From Verrucomicrobiota bacterium (GTDB lineage Bacteria; Verrucomicrobiota; Verrucomicrobiia; Opitutales; Opitutaceae): a DNA stretch of 10,827 nt. The notes beneath the pieces were generated by a model that saw nothing but the letters and a program-made list of their open reading frames with translations, was not told the DNA's origin and searched no databases. The stretch is from positions 1 through 10,827 of the forward strand of contig JAEWNN010000051.1 in assembly GCA_023457035.1 (NCBI GenBank). Direction: 5' to 3'. Below are positions 1 through 6,103 of the stretch, in pieces. A program made the translations under genes and the position numbers. Position 1 is the first letter of the stretch. Each line of letters begins with the position of its first letter.

Positions 1-456
1 CCGCGCAAGGACGCCGTCGCCGCCGCCCGGGCACGCGCCGAGTCCGCCCGCGCCGCGCTCGCCCTCGCCGAGACCCAGCTCGACAACACCCGCCTCGCCG
101 CGCCCTTCGCCGGCACCGTCCTCTCCCACAACATCGAGCCCGGCGAGTTCGTCGCCGCCGGCACGCCCATCGTCACCGTCGCCGACCTCGCCCACGTCTG
201 GGTCCGCGCCTACGTGGGCCAGACCGACCTCGGCCGCCTTCGCCACGGCCAGCCCGTCGAGGTCCGCACCGACACCTTCCCCGGCAAAATCTACCAGGGC
301 ACGGTCGGCTTCATCTCCTCCGAGGCCGAGTTCACGCCGAAGACCGTCCAGACCGAGAAGGAGCGCGTGAAGCTCGTCTTCCGCATCAAGGTCGACCTCG
401 CCAACCCACATGACGAGCTCAAGCCCGGCATGCCCGCCGACGTCACGCTGCGCTGA
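1..456 (+). CDS. Periplasmic adaptor (membrane fusion) subunit of ABC exporter, HlyD/YbhG type, 5' truncated by window
   Basis: This is the last 151 residues of a membrane fusion protein, open from base 1 and ending in TGA at 454-456. The family bridges an inner-membrane pump and an outer-membrane channel in the periplasm. The visible part begins with an Ala/Arg-rich helix that ends the coiled-coil hairpin (ESARAALALAETQLDN). The second lipoyl half-motif follows (TRLAAPFAGTV, then EPGEFVAAGTPIVTVADL), and then the beta-barrel domain (VRAYVGQTDLGRLRHGQPVEV). The segment EAEFTPKTVQTEKERVKLVF followed by RIKVDL, and the ending LKPGMPADVTL, are typical of YbhG-like adaptors. The N-terminal membrane anchor or signal lies outside the window. 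It is the first visible gene of the exporter operon, 78 bases before the first ATPase. The family call is firm; the exported substrate is unknown. Confidence 0.93.
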   Translation, partial: PRKDAVAAARARAESARAALALAETQLDNTRLAAPFAGTVLSHNIEPGEFVAAGTPIVTVADLAHVWVRAYVGQTDLGRLRHGQPVEVRTDTFPGKIYQGTVGFISSEAEFTPKTVQTEKERVKLVFRIKVDLANPHDELKPGMPADVTLR

Positions 457-470
457 ACCGCCCGCCGGCC

Positions 471-534
471 CCAGTCCTCCGTCATCCGTCGTCCGCCCTC
501 CGCCCTCTCGCCTTTCCCCTCTCGCCTCCCTCCC
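471..534 (+). other. Pyrimidine-rich tract between adaptor and ATPase genes
   Basis: The gap between the adaptor stop and the ATPase start is almost entirely C and T on the plus strand from about 471 to 534. It contains a direct repeat of CCCTCTCGCCT. There is no purine-rich ribosome binding site before the ATG at 535. The role is unknown; it may be a low-complexity spacer or an untranslated leader element. Confidence 0.5.
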
Positions 535-1494
535 ATGCCCGCCCTCCGCACCCACGGTCTCCGCCGCACCTTCGGCGAACTCGTCGCCGTGGCCGGGCTC
601 GACCTCGAAGTGCAGGCGGGCGAGATCTTCGGCCTCGTCGGCCCCGATGGTGCCGGGAAAACAACGACGATGCGGATGCTCACCGGCATCCTCCCGCCCA
701 CCGCCGGCACCGCCACCGTCGCCGGCTGCGATGTCGTCCGCGACTCCGCCCGCCTGAAAGACCATATCGGCTACATGAGCCAGCGCTTCGGCCTGTATCC
801 CGATCTCTCCGTCGCCGAGAACCTCGCCTTCTACGCCGACATCTACGGCGTGCCCCGCCGCGAGCTCGCCGCCCGCACCGAGCGGCTCCTCGGCTTCAGC
901 AACCTCACGCCGTTCAAGCACCGCCTCGCCGGCAACCTCTCCGGCGGCATGAAGCAGAAGCTCGGGCTGGCCTGCGCGCTCATCCACACGCCGCGCGTCC
1001 TCTTCCTCGACGAGCCCACCAACGGCGTCGATCCCGTCTCCCGCCGCGATTTCTGGCGCATCCTCTACCAGCTCGTGCGCGACGGCGTCACCCTCTTCGT
1101 CTCCACCGCCTACCTCGACGAGGCCGAGCGTTGCAACCGCCTCGCGCTCCTCCACGAGGGTCGTCTCCTAGGCCTGGGCACGCCCGACGAGGTGAAGCGC
1201 CTCATGCCCGGCACGCTTCTCGAGGTCCGCACCTCCGCCCCGCGCCGCACCGCCACGCTCCTGCGCGAGCACCTGCTCGACGCCAGCGTCGGCCTCTTCG
1301 GCGACCGCGTGCACGTCGCCACCCGCGAGCCCGCCGCTGCCGAGGCCGACACCCGCCGCCTCGTCGCCGGCGCCGGTTTCGAGCTGCTCTCGCTCCACCC
1401 CATCGAGCCTTCCCTCGAGGACGTCTTCGTCGCCGTCATCGGCCAGCCCGCCGCCGGCGCCGAGCCACCACAGCCGTTGTCACGTAATACGTGA
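535..1494 (+). CDS. ABC transporter ATPase, equivalent to the N-terminal half of YbhF, with degenerate H-loop
   Basis: This 319-residue cytoplasmic ATPase would power the ABC-2 exporter. Walker A is GPDGAGKT at residues 36-43, with Asp in place of the usual Asn, as recalled for the first domain of E. coli YbhF. The Q-loop glutamine is residue 83 (YMSQRFGLY). The signature LSGGM is at 135-139 and Walker B with its catalytic glutamate (LFLDEPTNGVDP) starts at 156. The H-loop histidine is missing: the motif reads STAYLDEAE with Ala192 where His is expected. E. coli YbhF also lacks this histidine in its first domain, as I recall it. The likely reading is a structurally required but catalytically weak partner of the next ATPase. 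The start at 535 is the ATG right after the pyrimidine tract; no Shine-Dalgarno is visible. The stop overlaps the next start (GTGA) inside a 21-base palindrome. Confidence 0.95.
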   Translation: MPALRTHGLRRTFGELVAVAGLDLEVQAGEIFGLVGPDGAGKTTTMRMLTGILPPTAGTATVAGCDVVRDSARLKDHIGYMSQRFGLYPDLSVAENLAFYADIYGVPRRELAARTERLLGFSNLTPFKHRLAGNLSGGMKQKLGLACALIHTPRVLFLDEPTNGVDPVSRRDFWRILYQLVRDGVTLFVSTAYLDEAERCNRLALLHEGRLLGLGTPDEVKRLMPGTLLEVRTSAPRRTATLLREHLLDASVGLFGDRVHVATREPAAAEADTRRLVAGAGFELLSLHPIEPSLEDVFVAVIGQPAAGAEPPQPLSRNT

Positions 1495-1497
1495 CAA
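1477..1497. repeat. 21-base perfect palindrome across the ATPase stop/start overlap
   Basis: The left arm TTGTCACGTA (1477-1486) and its exact reverse complement (1488-1497) flank a single central A at 1487. The site contains the TGA stop of the first ATPase (1492-1494) and the GTG start of the second (1491-1493). A related 19-base palindrome lies at 7562-7580. Such symmetry suits a dimeric DNA-binding protein, or an RNA hairpin that would pair across the start codon. The function is not established. Confidence 0.8.
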
Positions 1498-2513
1498 ACT
1501 CCCCGGTCCGCCACGCCATGCCCATCGTTCCAGCCTCCAGCGCCGCTCCCACCGCCGAGCCCGTCGTCGAGGTGCAGAACCTCGAGAAACGCTTCGGCGC
1601 GTTCCGCGCGGTCGCGGGTATCTCGTTCTCGGTCACGCGCGGCGAGATCTTCGGTTTCCTCGGCCCCAACGGCGCGGGCAAGTCCACCACCATCCGCATG
1701 CTCTGCGGCCTGCTCACACCCAGCGGCGGCACCGGCCGCGTGGCCGGCTTCGACATCCGCACGCAGACCGAGCTCATCAAGACCCGCATCGGCTACATGA
1801 GCCAGAAGTTCTCCCTCTACGACGAGCTCACGGTCGAGGAGAACATCGATTTCTACAGCGGCATCTACCGCATCCCCGCCGCGAAGAAGGCCGCGCGCCG
1901 CGACTGGGTGCTCGAGATGGCCGGCCTCACCGCCCACCGCGCCTCGCGCACCGCCACGCTCTCCGGCGGCTGGAAACAGCGCCTCGCCCTCGGCTGCGCC
2001 GTGCTCCACGAGCCGCCCATCCTCTTCCTCGACGAACCCACCTCCGGCGTCGACCCCAACAGCCGTCGCCAGTTCTGGGACCTCATCAACACCCTCGCCG
2101 GCCAGGGCGTGACCGTGTTCGTGACAACTCACTACATGGAGGAGTCCGAGTACTGCGACCGCCTCGGCATCGTCTACCGCGGCGAGCTCATCGCCCTCGG
2201 CCGCCCGCGCGACCTGAAGACCACCCACATGACCGACGCCGTGCTGGAGATCGACTGCGAGCGCCCCAACGACGCCATGTCCGTCCTCGCGCGCCTCCCG
2301 TCCGTGAAGGAGACCGCGCTCTTCGGCAAGGGCCTGCACGCCGTCGCCACCGAGGCCGAGCCGGCCATCGCCACCATCCGCGCCGCGCTCGCCGCCGAGC
2401 GCATCGCCGTCGCCCGCATCGAGCGAATCGTGCCCACCTTGGAGGACGTCTTCGTCTCCCTCATCGAGGCCCGCGACCGCGCCGCCGGCGCCCAACAGGA
2501 GTTCCGCCGATGA
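1491..2513 (+). CDS. ABC transporter ATPase, equivalent to the C-terminal half of YbhF, canonical active site
   Basis: This is the second ATPase of the exporter, 340 residues, with a full set of motifs. Walker A GPNGAGKST is at 58-66 and the Q-loop glutamine at 105 (YMSQKFSLY). The signature LSGGW is at 157-161 and Walker B ILFLDEPTSGVDP starts at 177. The H-loop His214 is in VTTHYMEESEYC. Unlike its neighbour it keeps the H-loop histidine, so it is probably the catalytically competent half of a heterodimer. In E. coli the two domains are fused in one YbhF protein; here they are separate genes in different frames. The chosen start is GTG at 1491, giving a 4-base overlap with the upstream stop. 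An ATG at 1518 would shorten the protein by nine residues without touching the ATPase fold. The stop overlaps the permease start (ATGA). Confidence 0.95.
   Translation: MTNSPVRHAMPIVPASSAAPTAEPVVEVQNLEKRFGAFRAVAGISFSVTRGEIFGFLGPNGAGKSTTIRMLCGLLTPSGGTGRVAGFDIRTQTELIKTRIGYMSQKFSLYDELTVEENIDFYSGIYRIPAAKKAARRDWVLEMAGLTAHRASRTATLSGGWKQRLALGCAVLHEPPILFLDEPTSGVDPNSRRQFWDLINTLAGQGVTVFVTTHYMEESEYCDRLGIVYRGELIALGRPRDLKTTHMTDAVLEIDCERPNDAMSVLARLPSVKETALFGKGLHAVATEAEPAIATIRAALAAERIAVARIERIVPTLEDVFVSLIEARDRAAGAQQEFRR
2497..2501 (+). promoter_or_regulatory. Shine-Dalgarno site for the first permease
   Basis: AGGAG lies 8 bases before the ATG at 2510, inside the end of the second ATPase gene. It is the clearest ribosome binding site in the operon and supports the ATG at 2510 as the start. 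Confidence 0.6.
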
Positions 2514-3643
2514 ACCTCCGCCGCCTCTGGGCCATCGCCCGCAAGGAAGCCCTCCACATCCGCCGCGACCCGCGCAGCCTCGGCCTCGCCGTCGGCGTCC
2601 CGCTGCTCATGCTCCTCGCCTTCGGCTACGCGCTCACGCTCGACGTCGACCGCGTGCCCTTCGTCGTCTGGGACCAGAGCGGCACCGCGCAGAGCCGCGA
2701 GTTCGTCGCCCGCTTCACCGGCACGCCGTATTTCTCCTTCCGGGGCAGCATCGACGCCTACCCGCAGCTCGAACACGCCATCGACTCCCGCGAGGCCATG
2801 CTCGCGCTGGTCATCCCGTCCGGCTTCGGCCGCGACCTCGACGCCGGCCGCACCGCGCCCGTGCAGGCGATCGTCGACGGCTCCGACTCCAACACCGCCG
2901 GCATCGTGCTCGGCTACACGCAGGCCATCGCGCTCGCCTTCAACCAGCAGCTCACCCTCGACCAGGTCCGCCGCCGCTCCGGCCTCGCTCCCGGCACCGG
3001 GCTCGATCTGCGCACGCGCGTCTGGTTCAACCCCGACCTCGCCAGCCGCAACTTCATCGTCCCCGGTATCCTCGCGGTCATCATGGGCCTCATCTCCGCG
3101 CTGCTCACCTCGCTCACCATCGCCCGCGAGTGGGAGACCGGCACGATGGAGCAGCTCATCTCCACGCCCGTGCGCCCGCCCGAGCTCATCCTCGGCAAAC
3201 TCATCCCCTATCTCGGGATCGGCCTGGTCGACCTCGTCATCGCCGTGTCGATGGCCGTGTTTCTCTTCCATGTCCCGCTGCGCGGCAGCGTCCCACTGCT
3301 CTTCGGCGTCGGCACGGTCTTCATCGTCGCCACCCTCGCGCAGGGCATCCTCATCAGCACGATCACCCGCCAGCAGCTGCTCGCCAGCCAGGTCGCGATG
3401 ATCGCCACGTTCCTGCCCGCGTTCCTGCTCTCCGGCTTCGCCTTCGCCATCGCCAACATGCCCGTCGTCGTCCGCGGCATCACCTACATCGTGCCCGCGC
3501 GCTACTTCGTCGCCCTCGTGAAAGGCATCTTCCTGCGCGGCACCGGTCTCACCGTTCTCTGGGGCGACGCCCTGTGCCTGCTCGGTTTCGCCGCCCTCAT
3601 GCTCGTCGCCGCCATCGCCCGCACGAAACGGAGGCTCGCATGA
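2510..3643 (+). CDS. ABC-2 type permease, YbhS-like
   Basis: This 377-residue inner-membrane subunit forms half of the export channel. A short cytoplasmic N-terminus is followed by one transmembrane helix (about residues 22-44). A large extracytoplasmic domain runs from about 45 to 180 and contains VDGSDSNTA and WFNPDLASRNFIVPGI. Five or so helices fill residues 183-370. The cytoplasmic stretch AREWETGTMEQLISTP (205-220) is the hallmark that contacts the ATPase. The segments YIVPARYFVALVKGIFL and the RTKRRLA ending closely recall E. coli YbhS, as does the length. It overlaps the upstream ATPase by 4 bases, so translation is probably coupled. The following permease gene is 158 bases away, separated by a palindromic repeat pair. 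Confidence 0.94.
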   Translation: MNLRRLWAIARKEALHIRRDPRSLGLAVGVPLLMLLAFGYALTLDVDRVPFVVWDQSGTAQSREFVARFTGTPYFSFRGSIDAYPQLEHAIDSREAMLALVIPSGFGRDLDAGRTAPVQAIVDGSDSNTAGIVLGYTQAIALAFNQQLTLDQVRRRSGLAPGTGLDLRTRVWFNPDLASRNFIVPGILAVIMGLISALLTSLTIAREWETGTMEQLISTPVRPPELILGKLIPYLGIGLVDLVIAVSMAVFLFHVPLRGSVPLLFGVGTVFIVATLAQGILISTITRQQLLASQVAMIATFLPAFLLSGFAFAIANMPVVVRGITYIVPARYFVALVKGIFLRGTGLTVLWGDALCLLGFAALMLVAAIARTKRRLA

Positions 3644-3668
3644 CAACCGCGGCCACCACGCCTGCGCC

Positions 3669-3770
3669 TGTAGCCGGGGGCGGCGACCCCGGCCAAACCT
3701 CCGCCCGCTCGCAGACGCGAAACGCTCACGCGTTCCGCTACGAAAGCCGGCCTCACCGCGGCCGGCTACA
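3669..3770. repeat. Pair of inverted REP-like hairpins (BIME-like element) between the two permease genes
   Basis: Unit A (3669-3693) reads TGTA, then stem GCCGGGG, a 7-base loop, and stem CCCCGGC. Unit B (3746-3770) is the same design on the opposite strand: stem GCCGGCC, a 7-base loop, stem GGCCGGC, then TACA. Read on its own strand, unit B differs from A by GG to CC in one arm and CC to GG in the other, so the pairing is kept. The loops are GCGGCGA and GCGGTGA. Between them lies a smaller hairpin at 3717-3738 with stem AACGC/GCGTT. Opposed units with a conserved 5' TGTA tag resemble REP/BIME elements, which in other bacteria are linked to RAYT transposases. No such transposase is in this window. 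Confidence 0.8.
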
Positions 3771-3801
3771 ACGGACCGCAACGTCCGCCCCCTGACCCGC
3801 C

Positions 3802-4932
3802 ATGTGGGAACGCATCCTCACCCTCCTGCGCAAGGAGTTCCGCTCCGTCCTCCGCGACCCGCGCATGCGCCTGGTCATCTTCGGCCTGCCGGTCATCCAG
3901 ACGTTGATCTTCGGCTACGCCGTCACGCTCGACGTCCGCCACGTGCCACTCGCCATCGTCGACCGCGACAACACCCCCGCCAGCCGCGCGCTCGTCGCAC
4001 GCTTCACCGGCTCCGCCTGCTTCGACGCCGTCGCCCGCCCCACCACCGACGACGAGGCCCGCGCGCTCATCGACTCCACCACAGCCGCCGCCGTCCTCCA
4101 GATCGACGCCGGCTACGAACGCCGCCTCCACGCCGGCCAGCCCGCGCCCGTGCAGCTCGTCGTCGACGGCGCCGACTCGAACACCGCGCGCTACGTCGTC
4201 AACTACGCCAACGTCATCGCCGCCACCGAGGCGAACACCCTCGCGCTCGACCAGACGCTCCGTCGCGCCGGCCGCACCGTGCCCGTCGGGAGCGTCGATC
4301 TCCAGCCCCGCGCCTGGTTCAACGCCGATCTCGAGAGCCGCCACTTCTACGTGCCCGGCATCATCTCGCTGCTGGTCATGTTGATCAGCCTCATGCTCAC
4401 CAGCATGGCGATCGTGCGCGAGAAGGAGGTCGGCACGATCGAGCAGGTCATGGTCACGCCGATCCGCCCGGTGGAGTTCATCCTCGGCAAGTCCGCGCCC
4501 TTCGCCGTGATCGGGTTCATCGACGTCGTCCTCGTCACCGCCATCGCGCTGTTCTGGTTCGGCATCCCGTTCCGCGGCAACTTCGCGCTGCTCCTGCTCG
4601 GCGTCGCGCTGTTCCTGCTCAGCACGCTCGGCATCGGCCTGTTCATCTCGACGGTCTGCCGCACGCAGCAGCAGGCGATGATGACGACGTTCTTCTTCTT
4701 CTTCCCCGCGATGCTCTTCTCCGGGTTCATCTTCCCCATCGCGAACATGCCCGCGTTCTTCCAATACCTCAGCCTCGTCGATCCGATCCGCTACATCCTC
4801 GTGATCATCCGCGGCGTCTTCCTGAAGGGCGTGGGCTTCGAGATCCTCTGGCCCCAGTGCGCCGCCCTGCTCGCCCTCGGCGTCGCCGTCATGGCCATCG
4901 CCGTCTCCCGCTTCCGCAAGACGCTGGCGTGA
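3802..4932 (+). CDS. ABC-2 type permease, YbhR-like
   Basis: This 376-residue membrane protein is the second channel half. Its layout matches the first permease. The first helix is at about residues 24-44 (VIFGLPVIQTLIFGYAVTL). An extracytoplasmic domain follows, with VDGADSNTA at 121-129 and AWFNADLESRHFYVPGI. The conserved cytoplasmic motif VREKEVGTIEQVMVTPIRP spans 205-223, and further helices run to residue 368. The motif CRTQQQA (286-292) and the ending RFRKTLA recall E. coli YbhR. The two permeases are clearly paralogous and probably pair as a heterodimer. ATG at 3802 is chosen because it directly precedes the conserved N-terminal amphipathic segment; no clear ribosome binding site is seen. 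The gene ends 46 bases before a convergent minus-strand gene. Confidence 0.94.
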   Translation: MWERILTLLRKEFRSVLRDPRMRLVIFGLPVIQTLIFGYAVTLDVRHVPLAIVDRDNTPASRALVARFTGSACFDAVARPTTDDEARALIDSTTAAAVLQIDAGYERRLHAGQPAPVQLVVDGADSNTARYVVNYANVIAATEANTLALDQTLRRAGRTVPVGSVDLQPRAWFNADLESRHFYVPGIISLLVMLISLMLTSMAIVREKEVGTIEQVMVTPIRPVEFILGKSAPFAVIGFIDVVLVTAIALFWFGIPFRGNFALLLLGVALFLLSTLGIGLFISTVCRTQQQAMMTTFFFFFPAMLFSGFIFPIANMPAFFQYLSLVDPIRYILVIIRGVFLKGVGFEILWPQCAALLALGVAVMAIAVSRFRKTLA

Positions 4933-4962
4933 AACCCCCGGCGCAGCGAAACTACACCGGTC

Positions 4963-4981
4963 TGGCAGGAATAGCCTGCTA
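4963..4981. terminator. Possible hairpin between convergent genes
   Basis: GCAGG at 4965-4969 pairs with CCTGC at 4975-4979 around a 5-base loop, extended by one G-T and one T-A pair. It sits between the operon end and the stop codon of the convergent gene, overlapping that stop (4979-4981). There is no T-run on either strand, so an intrinsic terminator is only a suggestion. Confidence 0.3.
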
Positions 4982-5674
4982 CTTGAGCTGAAGAAGCTTC
5001 GCGATCTCGGGAAGCGCTTGGATACCCTCTTTGGTCATAATAACAGCAGTGACGATTCTGCCGAGCTCAGCGACCCTTTCATTCAGCGGCCGAAGGTCTT
5101 CACCGAACTTACGAGCAACAATACCAGCCTCCGCTATGAAGCCCCAGAACCGGTCAATATCCGAAGTCTTTTTGTGCAACTCAGCCTGCATTGCCTCTAG
5201 GCGACGCAACAGCCTGCGCTTGTGATCCTCCGTGACCAAGACCGATTTCTGAATCTCAGTTCGGATCTCGTCTATCAGTTGCTGGATTCGCGCGAACGAA
5301 TCCTCAGAGAACTCATAGACAGGAGCTTTTGAGAAGAACGCACGGTACTCATCCTCCTTGAATTCGAAGTGAGCTTTAGCATCTCGGGCATATATGCGTT
5401 TATTCGCACTGCCCTTCGCATCGTTTAGCACCGCAAAAAGGCTATCCCTGTTGGTTCTTGGCGGCTCAACCTTGGGAAGCTGCAGATTGACCGAACGGGA
5501 TTCGGAAAAGGCCTGGATGATCGCATATGCCTCAAGAAAATCGTGGTCATGTTCGCCCCCTCCTCCAAGTTGCGAACGCATCCGCGAGTACTCGTCGGCA
5601 ATCACGACAATCGCCTCATCATTGTCGTCCGGAATGCGCTCAATGAACTCGCGGCTGAAGAATGAGGTTTTCAT
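4979..5674 (-). CDS. Hypothetical accessory protein of lower GC, helical C-terminal half
   Basis: This encodes a 231-residue soluble protein that I cannot assign to a named family. No signal peptide or membrane helix is visible. The N-terminal half is acidic with a short glycine run (LGGGGEHDHD, around 36-45). Residues 128-170 form a charged, heptad-like helical stretch (IQQLIDEIRTEIQ, then RRLLRRLEAMQAELHKK). A conserved-looking motif DIDRFWGFIAEAG (172-184) is followed by another helix. Similar helix-then-FWGF arrangements occur, as I recall, in uncharacterised proteins of genomic islands. GC is roughly 50% by eye against about 70% in the neighbours, with many A/T-ending codons, which points to recent acquisition. 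The ATG at 5674 is the first start after an in-frame TAG; no Shine-Dalgarno is seen. The reading frame itself is convincing; the function is unknown. Confidence 0.82.
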   Translation of the reverse strand: MKTSFFSREFIERIPDDNDEAIVVIADEYSRMRSQLGGGGEHDHDFLEAYAIIQAFSESRSVNLQLPKVEPPRTNRDSLFAVLNDAKGSANKRIYARDAKAHFEFKEDEYRAFFSKAPVYEFSEDSFARIQQLIDEIRTEIQKSVLVTEDHKRRLLRRLEAMQAELHKKTSDIDRFWGFIAEAGIVARKFGEDLRPLNERVAELGRIVTAVIMTKEGIQALPEIAKLLQLK

Positions 5675-5800
5675 CGCAGATCGCTAGAGATGGGCCGATG
5701 GCTGATTTCCGAACAAAGGTGGAATGTACAGTCGTTGTGCCCTCCCCAACCAAGGATGTCGAGCGTGGTCTCCGTCCTTCCCTGACACAACCTCCACTCC

Positions 5801-5966
5801 TCAGTACGCCCTGGTCTCGGTCGCCAGCGCCTCGTGCTGGTTCCAGAGGAACGTCTTGATCCGGTAGGCGCGGAGCGCGTCGAGATAGTCGGCGGCGGGG
5901 GCGCTCTCGCGATCGTTGATCATCGCGTACGCCACGAAGGCGGATCGCCGGAACGGCCTTGGTCGA
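5801..5966 (-). pseudogene. C-terminal gene remnant, cut off at its 5' side by a palindromic repeat
   Basis: On the minus strand a protein-like reading frame runs from about 5966 to a TGA at 5801-5803. It contains SAFVAYAMINDRESAP, ADYLDALRAYRIKTFLW and NQHEALATETRAY. The composition and GC-rich third positions look like a real coding end. The upstream side runs straight into the 55-base palindrome at 5967-6021, beyond which the frame no longer looks like protein. The most likely reading is a 5'-truncated gene. Alternatively, an ATG at 5923 would give a free-standing 40-residue protein. I do not recognise the family. The patch between it and the lower-GC gene (5675-5800) holds no gene that I can support. 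Confidence 0.45.
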
Positions 5967-6021
5967 GGTAGGGCGAGGCGTCCCCGCCAAGCCGCGGCTC
6001 ACCCGGAGGGTTCGCCCCACC
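5967..6021. repeat. 55-base imperfect palindrome, probable dispersed intergenic repeat
   Basis: The outer arms GGT-A-GGGCGA (5967-5976) and TCGCCC-C-ACC (6012-6021) pair with one mismatch. A perfect inner palindrome AGCCGCGGCT (5990-5999) has nearly the same centre. The design and sequence resemble repeats found between genes in high-GC Verrucomicrobia, from memory and without a search. It marks the broken 5' side of the gene remnant at 5801-5966. Confidence 0.6.
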
Positions 6022-6103
6022 CAAGGACGCCGTCCGACCCGCGGCCGGCGCCGCTCGTCACAAAACCGCCGGCACGCCGCGCCGCGCTGCGTACGGTCCG
6101 CCC

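Noticed and set aside
1476..1498. Simple insertion of the palindrome as the cause of the YbhF split
   Set aside because: Removing the 21 bases leaves the two ATPase frames discordant; a removed length of 2 modulo 3 would be needed to restore one frame.
1110..4764. Long minus-strand open frames (up to 535 codons) opposite the ABC operon
   Set aside because: They are Asp/Gly/Glu/Ala-rich shadows produced by G/C third positions of the plus-strand genes, whose ABC motifs are unmistakable.
5675..5800. Promoter for the lower-GC gene (TTGGTT, 17 bases, TGTACA)
   Set aside because: Each hexamer matches the consensus at only about three of six positions, too weak to report as a feature.
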